Of a stretch of 64,000 nt of DNA, positions 54,715 through 62,844 are shown in pieces; position 1 is the stretch's first letter; every line of letters starts with the position of its first letter. The stretch lies in contig NZ_LMCF01000011.1 in the NCBI RefSeq assembly GCF_001623075.1, positions 1 through 64,000 on the forward strand, written 5' to 3'. Under the pieces are notes generated by a model. The model did no database searches. It was not told the DNA's origin and saw nothing but the letters and a program-made list of their open reading frames with translations. Source of the stretch: Pseudovibrio sp. Ad37. Its GTDB lineage: Bacteria; Pseudomonadota; Alphaproteobacteria; Rhizobiales; Stappiaceae. A program made the translations under genes and the position numbers.

Positions 54715-54981
54715 ATGGCCAACACTCCTTCGGCCAAGAAGGCGGCACGTAAAATTGCTCGCCAGACGGCCACTAATAAGGCTCGCCGTAGCCGCGTACG
54801 TACATACGTTCGTAAAGTGGAAGAAGCAATTGTCGCGGGTGACCAGACAGCTGCTAACGAAGCATTCAAAGTTGCACAGCCTGAGATCATGCGTGCATCT
54901 GCTAAAGGCGTTATGCATGCGAACACTGCGTCTCGCAAAGTATCCCGCATGAATGCCCGCATTAAGGCGCTCGGCGCCTAA
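54715..54981 (+). CDS. rpsT: 30S ribosomal protein S20
   Basis: Small-subunit protein that binds the 5' domain of 16S rRNA. 88 residues, basic, three-helix protein: [20 protein letters not shown] at the start and [20 protein letters not shown] at the end are family-typical. AGGACAG precedes ATG 54715. It is followed by a strong terminator. In related bacteria rpsT is often next to dnaA; here a rhodanese gene lies between them. Confidence 0.98.
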   Translation: MANTPSAKKAARKIARQTATNKARRSRVRTYVRKVEEAIVAGDQTAANEAFKVAQPEIMRASAKGVMHANTASRKVSRMNARIKALGA

Positions 54982-55000
54982 TCCAATTTTTTTGGACTAA

Positions 55001-55030
55001 AAAAGCCCGGTCGTATGGCCGGGCTTTTTT
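55001..55030 (+). terminator. terminator after rpsT
   Basis: Stem GCCCGG (55005-55010) pairs with CCGGGC (55019-55024), followed by six T. A second small hairpin (TCCA / TGGA) lies just before it. Confidence 0.92.
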
Positions 55031-55648
55031 GTTAGCTGGATAAGCTTACCCTAGGATAAAACTGGGGCATTTTCACGGCGGATAGCCTGTGGACTAGTCT
55101 CGGAGCCTGTCAAGGAAAATTCTTAAAAAACAACGACTTGGTTCTAGGTTGAAATTGTCACAGTTGAAATGAGCAGATTCTTGGTGAGTCAAGAGAAGGC
55201 CGGATAATTTTTTTTTATTCGCTTCCCGGGCCCACCATTAACCAAGCGCATATCGAGAAAGTTGTTGAGTTCACTGCTTTTTGCCGAACTTAGCCGTTGA
55301 CGACATATGAGCTTGACCTTGCGTCATAGAAAGGGCATTTGCGTTTTGTAAACTTTCCGCTATTGCGGGACCAAAATCGGCTGTGTATGGTCAAGAAGAA
55401 GTCGGGTTGCTACCCGATCCCAGCATACAAGTTAGAAGAATCGAACCAGGGTCGGGCAAAGATGGTCAGATGGCGTAAAGTCTAGGCGTTGCATTTTATA
55501 GTAATTGCAATTTAGACTACTAGAGTTGTTGCGTCATTTTGCTGCTATTGTTGCTTTTCCTTCTGATTTTTCTTGAATTTCGATTTTGAGTCTTTTTATA
55601 GTGGCTTACTCATTTGGGTGAGCAAACGTAATGCGTCTAGGTTAGTAA
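55031..55648. other. long intergenic region between rpsT and the rhodanese gene
   Basis: About 620 bases with no convincing gene. A poly-T tract lies at about 55209-55217, and a hairpin TCGGGT-TGCT-ACCCGA at 55402-55417. A 32-codon frame at 55387-55485 lacks a ribosome binding site. I looked for clusters of TTWTNCACA DnaA boxes and saw none good enough, so an origin is possible by position but not shown. Confidence 0.45.
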
Positions 55649-56095
55649 ATGGAAGTATCTATGCATGAGTCCTATGCAGGCGATCGAAGTGTAACGGAAG
55701 TTTTCGAGAGCCTTAAAGCTGATGGTTCTGCAATTCTTGTAGATGTAAGAACCAACGCTGAATGGACCTTCGTAGGCATTCCGGATCTTTCCAAATTGGA
55801 GAAGGAAGTCATCCTTGCTGAATGGCAGGGTTTCCCATCCAATGGCCCTCATGAGGGCTTTGCGAATCAACTTTCTGACGCATTGACGCAAAAAGGACTT
55901 GACCAAAACGCTGCGATCTTCTTTTTGTGCCGCTCTGGAGTTCGGAGTAAGGCAGCAGCGATCGCGATGACAACCCTTGGCTACAAAAACTGCTACAACG
56001 TAGCAGGCGGCTTTGAAGGCGGTCATGATGCTGAAGGTCATCGAGGCTCGGTTTCTGGGTGGAAGGCTCAAGGTCTTCCGTGGAGCCAAGGATAG
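55649..56095 (+). CDS. single-domain rhodanese-like sulfurtransferase
   Basis: Rhodanese domain of 148 residues: AILVDVRTNAEWTFVGIPDL at the start, IFFLCRSGVRSKAAAIAMTTLGYKNCYNVAGGFEG with the active-site Cys in CRSGVRS, and WKAQGLPW at the end. It could move sulfane sulfur in thiosulfate or cysteine metabolism. ATG 55649 and ATG 55661 are both possible; GGAAG supports the second. It sits between rpsT and dnaA and is not one of the usual genes of this neighbourhood. Confidence 0.87.
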   Translation: MEVSMHESYAGDRSVTEVFESLKADGSAILVDVRTNAEWTFVGIPDLSKLEKEVILAEWQGFPSNGPHEGFANQLSDALTQKGLDQNAAIFFLCRSGVRSKAAAIAMTTLGYKNCYNVAGGFEGGHDAEGHRGSVSGWKAQGLPWSQG

Positions 56096-56271
56096 CTCCC
56101 AAGAAATATTAGAATTTAGCAACGGTGTGTGGGCGCCACACCGATGTGATGTTTTTGTCTAATGACAACGAAATAAAAAAGCGTCTGGTTCAACAAAGCT
56201 CGAAATGAGCGCAATAGATTTGATGGTTGAGTATCTGTGGCGGAATACTCAACGGCTGCAAGGAGGCGAGC

Positions 56272-57738
56272 ATGCACGTTCAGGAAGCTCCAGGGCCGGA
56301 GCAATGGGATCGCGTTAAGAAACGTCTACGTGTTGAGCTGGGTGAAGATGTATTCTCCAGCTGGTTTGCACGCGTAGACATGGAAGGGCACACCAACGGC
56401 ACCGTTCGTTTGTCTGTTCCTACGCGGTTTTTGAAGCAATGGATTCAGTCTCATTATTCAGAGCGTCTGATGGGACTTTGGAAAAATGAATGTGATGACA
56501 TTCATAAGATCGAGCTCACCGTTCGCGGTGCCGTTCGTCCCCGTCCTGCAGCGGCTAAGCCAGCTGCACGCCCAGCACTGGGTGGCAAGACTGATATGCG
56601 CCCAATTCAGGTAAATGATCCTGTTGGTCTGCGCGCAACGTCCCCAATGCCATCGATGATGGGCGGTCGAGGTGGTCGTTCCGACCTTTCTTCTAAAGAC
56701 GTACTCGAAGGGGCATCCCTCGATCCGAAATACGTCTTCGAAAGTTTTGTTGAAGGTGAATCCAACGTTCTGGCTCTTGCAGCAGCAAAGCAAGTTGCAG
56801 GCGGCGGTGTCGTAACCTTTAACCCGCTTTACCTCCATGCTTCTGTAGGTCTTGGTAAGACCCACTTGATGCAGGCGATTGCAAATCAAGCCCGTATGGC
56901 TGGTCGCCGTGTTCTGTACCTCACCGCAGAGCATTTCATGTACCGCTTCGTTGCCGCGCTTCAGGCGCAGTCTGCAATGTCCTTCAAGGAAACTCTGCGT
57001 TCTATCGATCTTCTTCTGATCGATGACATGCAGTTCCTTCATGGCAAGCAGGTGCAGCAGGAGTTCTGCCACACTCTTAATGCATTGATTGATGGTGCTC
57101 GTCAGGTTGTTGTTGCAGCTGACCGCGCTCCGGCTGAATTGGAAAGCCTGGATGATCGCGTTCGCTCCCGCCTGGCAGGCGGTCTGGTCGTAAATATCTC
57201 CGAACCAGATTTCCAGCTTCGTCGCGCTATCATTGAAGATCGTATGCGTGCTCAGCAGCGCTCATATCCGAACTTCACTGTGCCGGAGGCCGTTCTGGAC
57301 TACGTTGCACGCAACGTAACCTCTTCAGGTCGTGATCTGGAAGGTGCTTTGAACCGTCTCGTTGCACATAATCAGCTCACAAACTCTCCGGTAACTCTGG
57401 AGATGGCTGAAATCACTCTGCGTGATCTCATCCGTGCAGCTGAACCACGACGCGTTAAAATCGAAGATATTCAGCGCGTCGTGTCCAAGCATTATAACGT
57501 CACAAAGGCAGATCTGCTTTCTGCACGCCGGACACGCACCATCGTGCGCCCTCGTCAAATCGCTATGTATCTCGCTAAGATGATGACCCCACGTTCTCTG
57601 CCAGAGATCGGTCGTCGCTTCGGCAATCGTGACCACACAACAGTACTCCATGCAGTTCGTAAAATCGAAGAGCTCTCCAAGGCAGATAACGGTCTTGCGC
57701 AGGAGCTGGAGCTGCTGAAGCGTATGCTGGATGCCTAG
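56272..57738 (+). CDS. dnaA: chromosomal replication initiator protein DnaA
   Basis: AAA+ initiator that binds the origin and opens it. Domain I is [22 protein letters not shown]; a Pro/Ala-rich linker covers about 95-150. Walker A is [16 protein letters not shown], Walker B is [13 protein letters not shown], and the sensor region is [13 protein letters not shown]. Domain IV has [18 protein letters not shown] and the DnaA-box reading motif [23 protein letters not shown] 56272 has AAGGAGG five bases upstream; the longer frame to 56227 is not needed. 488 residues. The stop codon TAG lies inside a 54-base palindrome. Confidence 0.98.
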   Translation: MHVQEAPGPEQWDRVKKRLRVELGEDVFSSWFARVDMEGHTNGTVRLSVPTRFLKQWIQSHYSERLMGLWKNECDDIHKIELTVRGAVRPRPAAAKPAARPALGGKTDMRPIQVNDPVGLRATSPMPSMMGGRGGRSDLSSKDVLEGASLDPKYVFESFVEGESNVLALAAAKQVAGGGVVTFNPLYLHASVGLGKTHLMQAIANQARMAGRRVLYLTAEHFMYRFVAALQAQSAMSFKETLRSIDLLLIDDMQFLHGKQVQQEFCHTLNALIDGARQVVVAADRAPAELESLDDRVRSRLAGGLVVNISEPDFQLRRAIIEDRMRAQQRSYPNFTVPEAVLDYVARNVTSSGRDLEGALNRLVAHNQLTNSPVTLEMAEITLRDLIRAAEPRRVKIEDIQRVVSKHYNVTKADLLSARRTRTIVRPRQIAMYLAKMMTPRSLPEIGRRFGNRDHTTVLHAVRKIEELSKADNGLAQELELLKRMLDA

Positions 57739-57788
57739 AGCGCATTCCATTTGATTGGTTTCAATCAAATGGTCTGAATGAGCTCTAG
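57735..57788. repeat. 54-base palindrome (motif C) overlapping the dnaA stop codon
   Basis: Outer arms CTAGAGC (57735-57741) and GCTCTAG (57782-57788), inner arms CATTTGATTG and CAATCAAATG. The dnaA stop TAG (57736-57738) is inside the left arm, so the repeat supplies the end of the gene. Confidence 0.75.
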
Positions 57789-57796
57789 CAAAGAAC

Positions 57797-57830
57797 TTAG
57801 AGCACGATGCGTGAATGCAACGTGCTCTAA
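57797..57830. repeat. dispersed palindromic repeat, motif B (copy 2)
   Basis: Perfect 10-base arms TTAGAGCACG (57797-57806) and CGTGCTCTAA (57821-57830) around ATGCGTGAATGCAA. It resembles the degenerate copy at 29043-29080. Confidence 0.7.
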
Positions 57831-57885
57831 TAAGCGTCCTCTACACGGAGCCATTGGGACTCCTTGCAGGAATTTGGTGATTATT

Positions 57886-57915
57886 GGGGCGCTGCTTGCA
57901 GCGCCCCTCTTGCAT
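57886..57915 (+). terminator. terminator in the dnaA-dnaN gap
   Basis: GGGGCGCTGC (57886-57895) pairs with GCAGCGCCCC (57898-57907), followed by TCTTGCATTTT. The tail is imperfect, so partial read-through into dnaN is possible. Confidence 0.7.
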
Positions 57916-58085
57916 TTTGCGAGCTAAACGTGCAGTTTGAACGACCCTGCATGAGGTTAAACTCGGCATAGTGGGCGAGTGCAGACCAAGTGGGCCTCTG
58001 CACTGAGACTGGGCAATTTGTATTAGTAATTCGCGGAGTTCGCTGCACCGGCGCGATGCTCCGCCCAGAAGAATGGACGTTTCGC

Positions 58086-59204
58086 ATGAAAGTGACACTT
58101 GAGCGGACCGAGCTTTTGAAGTCTCTGACCCACGTACACCGTGTGGTGGAACGGCGGAACACCATTCCGATCCTCTCCAACGTTATGTTGCAGGCTGAAG
58201 GTGGCAACCTCAAGCTTAAGGCAACCGATTTGGATCTTGAGGTCGTGGAAAGCATCGCAGCAATGGTCGAAACGCCAGGTGGAACCACAGTGCCAGCTCA
58301 CATGATCTACGAGATCGTGCGCAAGTTGCCAGATGGTTCTCAGGTTGTTTTGGAAACTTCTAGTGATGGCAGCACCATGGAAATTCGCGCCGGGCGGTCC
58401 TGCTTCGCGCTGCAAATCCTGCCAGTCACTGACTTCCCTGATCTGACAGCAGGTGAGTTCACACACAGCTTCACCATGACCGCTGGTGGTATTCGCAAGT
58501 TGATCAACAGCACCCAGTTTGCAATCTCTACGGAAGAAACTCGCTATTACCTCAATGGTATTTACATGCACTCTCTGGACATAGGCGAAGGCCTGCGTCT
58601 CCGTGCTGTGGCAACGGACGGACACCGCCTCGCTCAGGCTGAGCTTGAGGCGCCGGAAGGCTCAGAGGGTATGCCTGGTATAATTGTACCGCGTAAAACC
58701 GTTGGCGAAATTCAGAAGCTGCTGGATGATCCGGAAGTTGAGATCAAAGTTGAGATCTCTGAAACCAAGATCCGTTTCACCATTGGTGACATCATCCTGA
58801 CGTCTAAGCTCATAGACGGAACCTTCCCGGATTATGAGCGCGTCATTCCAAAAGGAAACGACAAGGAACTGCGCGTTGATCGTGATGCCTTCAAGGAAGC
58901 AGTTGATCGCGTATCCACCATCGCATCTGATCGTGGCCGTGCAGTCAAAATGTCCCTGAGCGAAGGTAAGATCGTTCTGACGGTCACCAACCCGGACTCT
59001 GGCTCCGCGACTGAAGAAGTTGCAGTTGAGTACGACAACGAAGAATTCGAGATCGGCTTTAACTCCAAGTACCTGTTGGATATTGCAGCTCAGCTGGAAG
59101 CAGATTCCGCGCTTTTCACACTTGCGGATTCCGGTTCTCCGACCCTCGTTCGCGATGAAGGCAGTGATGAAGCGCTGTACGTTCTCATGCCAATGCGCGT
59201 TTAA
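58086..59204 (+). CDS. dnaN: DNA polymerase III beta subunit (sliding clamp)
   Basis: Ring-shaped processivity clamp. ATG 58086 gives 372 residues, the standard length, starting MKVTLERTELLKSLTHVHRVVERRNTIPILSNV (residues 1-33); the frame is open to GTG 57990, but that is not needed. The three clamp domains are recognisable: LKLKATDLDLEVVESI in the first, YYLNGIYMH and AVATDGHRLAQAEL in the second, and the C-terminal YVLMPMRV. It is separated from dnaA by about 350 bases of repeats and a terminator and probably has its own promoter. Confidence 0.98.
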   Translation: MKVTLERTELLKSLTHVHRVVERRNTIPILSNVMLQAEGGNLKLKATDLDLEVVESIAAMVETPGGTTVPAHMIYEIVRKLPDGSQVVLETSSDGSTMEIRAGRSCFALQILPVTDFPDLTAGEFTHSFTMTAGGIRKLINSTQFAISTEETRYYLNGIYMHSLDIGEGLRLRAVATDGHRLAQAELEAPEGSEGMPGIIVPRKTVGEIQKLLDDPEVEIKVEISETKIRFTIGDIILTSKLIDGTFPDYERVIPKGNDKELRVDRDAFKEAVDRVSTIASDRGRAVKMSLSEGKIVLTVTNPDSGSATEEVAVEYDNEEFEIGFNSKYLLDIAAQLEADSALFTLADSGSPTLVRDEGSDEALYVLMPMRV

Positions 59205-59210
59205 ATGTTT

Positions 59211-59242
59211 TGCCCTCGGTCCTAAGCCGGGGGCATTTTTCT
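59211..59242 (+). terminator. terminator after dnaN
   Basis: Stem TGCCCTCGG (59211-59219) pairs with CCGGGGGCA (59227-59235) with one G-U pair, followed by TTTTTCTT, 7 bases after the stop. Confidence 0.9.
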
Positions 59243-59251
59243 TCTGCTACA

Positions 59252-59300
59252 TATTCCCGAAAATAGCAGCCGATTTTCGGATGAGAATATGCTCAAAATT
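59252..59300. repeat. dispersed palindromic repeat, motif A (copy 4)
   Basis: TTCCCGAAAA, then GCCGATTTTCGGATGAGAAT and TGCTCAAAAT. Same order as copy 1, between dnaN and recF. Confidence 0.65.
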
Positions 59301-59322
59301 CATGTAACCAGAAAGAGCCTGA

Positions 59323-60453
59323 ATGTCGGATCCAGTGCCTGTGGCGCTTACTCGCCTCGCGCTAACGGATTTTCGAAACTACAACGCAACAAGCGTTGAG
59401 TTGAACAGTCGAATGGTCGCTTTTGTTGGCGATAACGGCGCAGGCAAAACCAATATTCTCGAAGCAATCTCCTTTCTCTCCGCTGGTCGTGGTCTCCGCC
59501 GCGCAACACTGGGCGATATTGCCCGCGCCGATGGGTCTGGCGGCTGGGCTGTCAGCGCGATCTTGGATGGAGAATTTGGTGAGACCCGCATCGGTACAGG
59601 TTTAACTGCCGGAGAACCGGGACGCCGCATCCGCATTGATGGCGAAGAAGCCCGCTCATCTGAAGCTCTCTTGGAATACCTTCGTGTGTTGTGGCTGGTC
59701 CCGTCCATGGATGGCCTGTTCACGGGCTCAGCTTCTGATCGACGTAAATTTTTGGATCGTTTGGTCCTCTCCCTCAATCCGTCTCATGGCAGAATGGTCG
59801 CAAGCTTTGAAAAAGCATTGCGCCAGCGAAATCGCCTGTTGTCTGAGGGCGGAACGCCCGAATATCTGGATGCCATCGAAGCGCAGGTTGCTGAACTGGG
59901 AACCGCTGTCGCTCTGGCTCGTAGTGAAACCGTGAGTTTGCTGGCCAAAACGTTAGAAGCACAAAAGCTGCTCGGCCTCCCCTTCCCGTCCGCAGAAATC
60001 CACCTGCAAGGCGCGTTTGAAACCGCAACCATCGGCATGAGCGCATCAGATCGGGAAGATTGCTATCGGGATTTGCTGGTGGAAGGTCGCTTCCGTGACC
60101 GTGCCGCCGGACGTACTCTGGATGGCCCGCACCGCTCTGACCTTTACGTGGTTCATAGCGAAAAGCAAATGCCTGCCGCGCAAGCTTCAACTGGAGAGCA
60201 AAAAGCGCTATTGATTGGCTTGGTTCTGGCACATGCAGACCTCACCTCATCAATCTCCGGCATGACTCCGATCCTGCTGCTGGATGAAGTTGCCGCTCAT
60301 CTGGATCCTGGCCGCCGCGAAGCTCTCTTTACACGGCTGGAAGTTCTGGGTGGTCAGGTTTTCATGACTGGCACCGACGAAAACCTCTTCAAAGACCTGC
60401 CAAGTGCCGCACAGATTTTTGAGGTTACAAACGGTGGTATTGTGCTAAGCTAA
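59323..60453 (+). CDS. recF: DNA replication and repair protein RecF
   Basis: SMC-like ATPase that binds DNA at gaps and helps load RecA. Walker A is FVGDNGAGKTNILEAISFLSAGRGLR near the start; the signature motif region is STGEQKALLIGLVLAHADL; Walker B is PILLLDEVAAHLDPGRREALF. 376 residues, normal for the family. ATG 59323 is accepted although its ribosome binding site is weak. It follows dnaN with a terminator and a repeat between them, so it likely has its own promoter. gyrB, normally next, is three genes further on. Confidence 0.97.
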   Translation: MSDPVPVALTRLALTDFRNYNATSVELNSRMVAFVGDNGAGKTNILEAISFLSAGRGLRRATLGDIARADGSGGWAVSAILDGEFGETRIGTGLTAGEPGRRIRIDGEEARSSEALLEYLRVLWLVPSMDGLFTGSASDRRKFLDRLVLSLNPSHGRMVASFEKALRQRNRLLSEGGTPEYLDAIEAQVAELGTAVALARSETVSLLAKTLEAQKLLGLPFPSAEIHLQGAFETATIGMSASDREDCYRDLLVEGRFRDRAAGRTLDGPHRSDLYVVHSEKQMPAAQASTGEQKALLIGLVLAHADLTSSISGMTPILLLDEVAAHLDPGRREALFTRLEVLGGQVFMTGTDENLFKDLPSAAQIFEVTNGGIVLS

Positions 60454-60536
60454 AAGTGCCATCATTGAGCTGGCTTGAAGGCAAGCCGCTTTTATCTCGC
60501 TTGTCAGAGAAATATCCTTGTGATTAGTCTTGGGCG

Positions 60537-60585
60537 GTATTCTGGAAAAGCAGAGACAAGCTTTCCGATGAGAATACGCAAACTG
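60537..60585. repeat. dispersed palindromic repeat, motif A (copy 5)
   Basis: TTCTGGAAAAG, then AAGCTTTCCGATGAGAAT and ACGCAAAC. The most divergent copy, between recF and the first LysE gene. Confidence 0.5.
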
Positions 60586-60620
60586 CGTTAAGCGCCCTAT
60601 CTCTGACCTAAGTGACCCCC

Positions 60621-61253
60621 ATGGACTTGCAAATTCTCCTCGTTTTCGGGGCAACTCTGTTTGTTGTTGCCATCACACCGGGCCCTGCGATTACGGCACT
60701 GGTTTCCCGTACACTCGGTTTTGGGTTGCAAGGTACACTCACATTTGTCTCTGGTATGCTGATCGGCAGCATGTGTTTGTTTATTCTGGCAATCCTGGGT
60801 CTGGCGAAACTAGCAAGCACCTACGTGCTGGCGTTCACCATCGTCAAATACGCGGGTGCTGCTTACCTGCTGTTTCTAGCCTGGAAGCTCTGGCGTGCCA
60901 GTGGCCTTCAGACAGCTCAGGCAAATGAAGACACCGTCCACGTGCAGCAAAACAGCAAATGCAGTGCCAAAACGCTGGTCTCTGGCATGTTGATCACGCT
61001 TTCCAACCCTAAAGGTCTGCTGTTCTACGCGGCTTTGATGCCAAGCGTGGTGCCCATGGAAACCGTCACAACCATTGGGTTGGTTGAGTTGATGTTTGTT
61101 ACGCTTGCTGTGTTGTCACTGGTCTTTGCAATCTATATTGGTGTGACCGTACGGGCACGAAGCCTCCTGACTTCAGAAAAAGCCGTGACTCGATTGAATA
61201 AGAGCGCGAGTGTTGCAATGTTTGGCACCGCTGCCGCAATCGTGGCGCGATAA
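60621..61253 (+). CDS. LysE/RhtB-family amino acid exporter (first of three paralogues)
   Basis: Inner-membrane translocator of the LysE superfamily, about 210 residues and six hydrophobic segments. It carries the family opening LVFGATLFVVAITPGPAITALVSR, KYAGAAYLLFLAWKLW and SGMLITLSNPKGLLFYAALMP. These proteins export amino acids or their analogues. ATG 60621 is used rather than the GTG nine bases earlier. It is the first of a tandem block (60621-62600) inserted between recF and gyrB. Its three members differ strongly in sequence, so the duplication is old. Confidence 0.92.
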   Translation: MDLQILLVFGATLFVVAITPGPAITALVSRTLGFGLQGTLTFVSGMLIGSMCLFILAILGLAKLASTYVLAFTIVKYAGAAYLLFLAWKLWRASGLQTAQANEDTVHVQQNSKCSAKTLVSGMLITLSNPKGLLFYAALMPSVVPMETVTTIGLVELMFVTLAVLSLVFAIYIGVTVRARSLLTSEKAVTRLNKSASVAMFGTAAAIVAR

Positions 61254-61266
61254 GAAGAGCAATAAA

Positions 61267-61887
61267 ATGGAATTGGCAGTTCTTTTGTTTTTTGCAGGAA
61301 CCTTGTTCGCTGCAGCAATCACACCGGGTCCCGGTATCGCCGCTTTGCTTGCCCGTATTTTCGGACAAGGCATGCGTGGCACACCTATGTTCGTTGTCGG
61401 CATGATCTTTGGCGATCTGTTTTGGTTTACGCTCGCAATTATGGGGCTGGCAGCCATCGCGACCAACTACGCGATTATTTTTATGGCGCTCAAATGGGTT
61501 GGAGCCGCCTATCTGCTGTACGTCGCTTGGGGGATGTGGAACTCAAAGGGCGTAGCTCCAACGCAAGATGGTGATGCAGCTGTAGAGGCGTCCTCACGTT
61601 TTACAGCCTTGCTTGCTGGTCTCTCAATGAACCTGTCCAACCCAAAGGTCGTGATCTTTTATATGGCGCTGATGCCTAACATCGTGCCCATGGATAAGAT
61701 CAACCTGCTGGCTTATTGGGAACTGGCAGCAACCATGGCCAGTGTGTTGTTCATCGTCTTCGGCATCTATGCCTATTTGGCGGTCTCTGCAAAGAAGCTG
61801 ATTTCGTCGCAAAAAGCATTCCAGCGCCTGAACAGAAGTTCCAGTGTAGTGATGGTCGGCGTGGCAGCAACCATGGTGACCCGCTGA
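61267..61887 (+). CDS. LysE/RhtB-family amino acid exporter (second paralogue)
   Basis: 206 residues with the same layout: LLFFAGTLFAAAITPGPGIAALLARIF at the N-terminus, LKWVGAAYLLYVAWGMW and LSMNLSNPKVVIFYMALMPNIVPM in the middle. The ATG at 61267 has AAGAAGAG nine bases upstream. It begins 13 bases after the first paralogue's stop, so the two are one transcript. The cargo is not known. Confidence 0.93.
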   Translation: MELAVLLFFAGTLFAAAITPGPGIAALLARIFGQGMRGTPMFVVGMIFGDLFWFTLAIMGLAAIATNYAIIFMALKWVGAAYLLYVAWGMWNSKGVAPTQDGDAAVEASSRFTALLAGLSMNLSNPKVVIFYMALMPNIVPMDKINLLAYWELAATMASVLFIVFGIYAYLAVSAKKLISSQKAFQRLNRSSSVVMVGVAATMVTR

Positions 61888-61976
61888 GCAATCTGCTCTT
61901 TGAGACGGCGCTTGCGGAAGACTGCGGCGCCGTAAACTGAAAGTGCTCGTCACCACGAAAGAACCGCTGCAGATTT

Positions 61977-62600
61977 ATGGATGTAACCAGCCTTGCCCTG
62001 TTTGGTGGCACGCTTTTCACATTAGCGATCATTCCCGGCCCTGCTGTTTTTGCAATCATTGCCCGGGCTATGAGCTTTGGCAGCAGCGGTGCTGTGCTGT
62101 TCTGTTTGGGGCTGTTGAGCGGTGATCTGCTCTGGTTTTCCATGGCTGCACTGGGATTAGCGGCAATTGCCAGCAGTTTTTCTGGAGCCTTCGTGGCTTT
62201 GCAGTGGTTAGGTGCTGCCTATCTCACCTATTTAGCTTGGGGCATCTGGAAGAGCGCAAATGCAGCTCCTTCGGAGGATTACGGCAACTCAATCCCACCA
62301 CAATCTTCTGCGAAGACATCCTTGTTTGCTGGGTTATTGTTCAACCTGTCAAACCCCAAGGCAATCATGTTCTACCTCGCGCTGATGCCCAATTTGGTCA
62401 GCGTTGAGGAAATGAGCCTGCTGGGCTTTGTTGAACTCGCCGCTGTGCTGTCAGCCATCTTACTGATCATCAACGGTGCCTATTCATTTCTGGCAGTCAA
62501 ATTTTGCCAGTTCTTGAGGTCAGAAAAGACGATGTACCTGATTAATCGAATGGCTTCTCTGGGACTTCTCGGCATCGCAGTACTGATGATTACACGGTAG
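61977..62600 (+). CDS. LysE/RhtB-family amino acid exporter (third paralogue)
   Basis: 207 residues. Family motifs: FGGTLFTLAIIPGPAVFAIIARAM, LQWLGAAYLTYLAWGIW, LFNLSNPKAIMFYLALMPNLVSV. It starts at ATG 61977, 89 bases after the second paralogue, without a strong ribosome binding site. It is somewhat closer to the second copy than to the first by eye. It precedes gyrB by 244 AT-rich bases that should hold the gyrB promoter. Confidence 0.92.
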   Translation: MDVTSLALFGGTLFTLAIIPGPAVFAIIARAMSFGSSGAVLFCLGLLSGDLLWFSMAALGLAAIASSFSGAFVALQWLGAAYLTYLAWGIWKSANAAPSEDYGNSIPPQSSAKTSLFAGLLFNLSNPKAIMFYLALMPNLVSVEEMSLLGFVELAAVLSAILLIINGAYSFLAVKFCQFLRSEKTMYLINRMASLGLLGIAVLMITR

Positions 62601-62844
62601 CAATATCACCGATAAGTGGTTTCAATTTTCAGAAAATGCCAGGCACAAAAATGAAAACTTGGGGTGCTAATCGTGCAAGCAAATCCATGGGATGCACGCT
62701 AAGGAAATTATCCCCCCTTAAAAATAGTGTTTATGCAATATTTCCCTTGGTTTACGAGCGCTTAAACTCCCAGATTGCTTGAACCATTTGCCCAACCAAT
62801 TATAACATGAACCCTAATGAAAACCGTTGTGTGAAGTGATTCGA

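Noticed and set aside
55387-55485. 32-codon basic open frame between rpsT and the rhodanese gene
   Set aside because: No ribosome binding site, no recognisable similarity and a length that occurs by chance. It is left as an unproven small frame.
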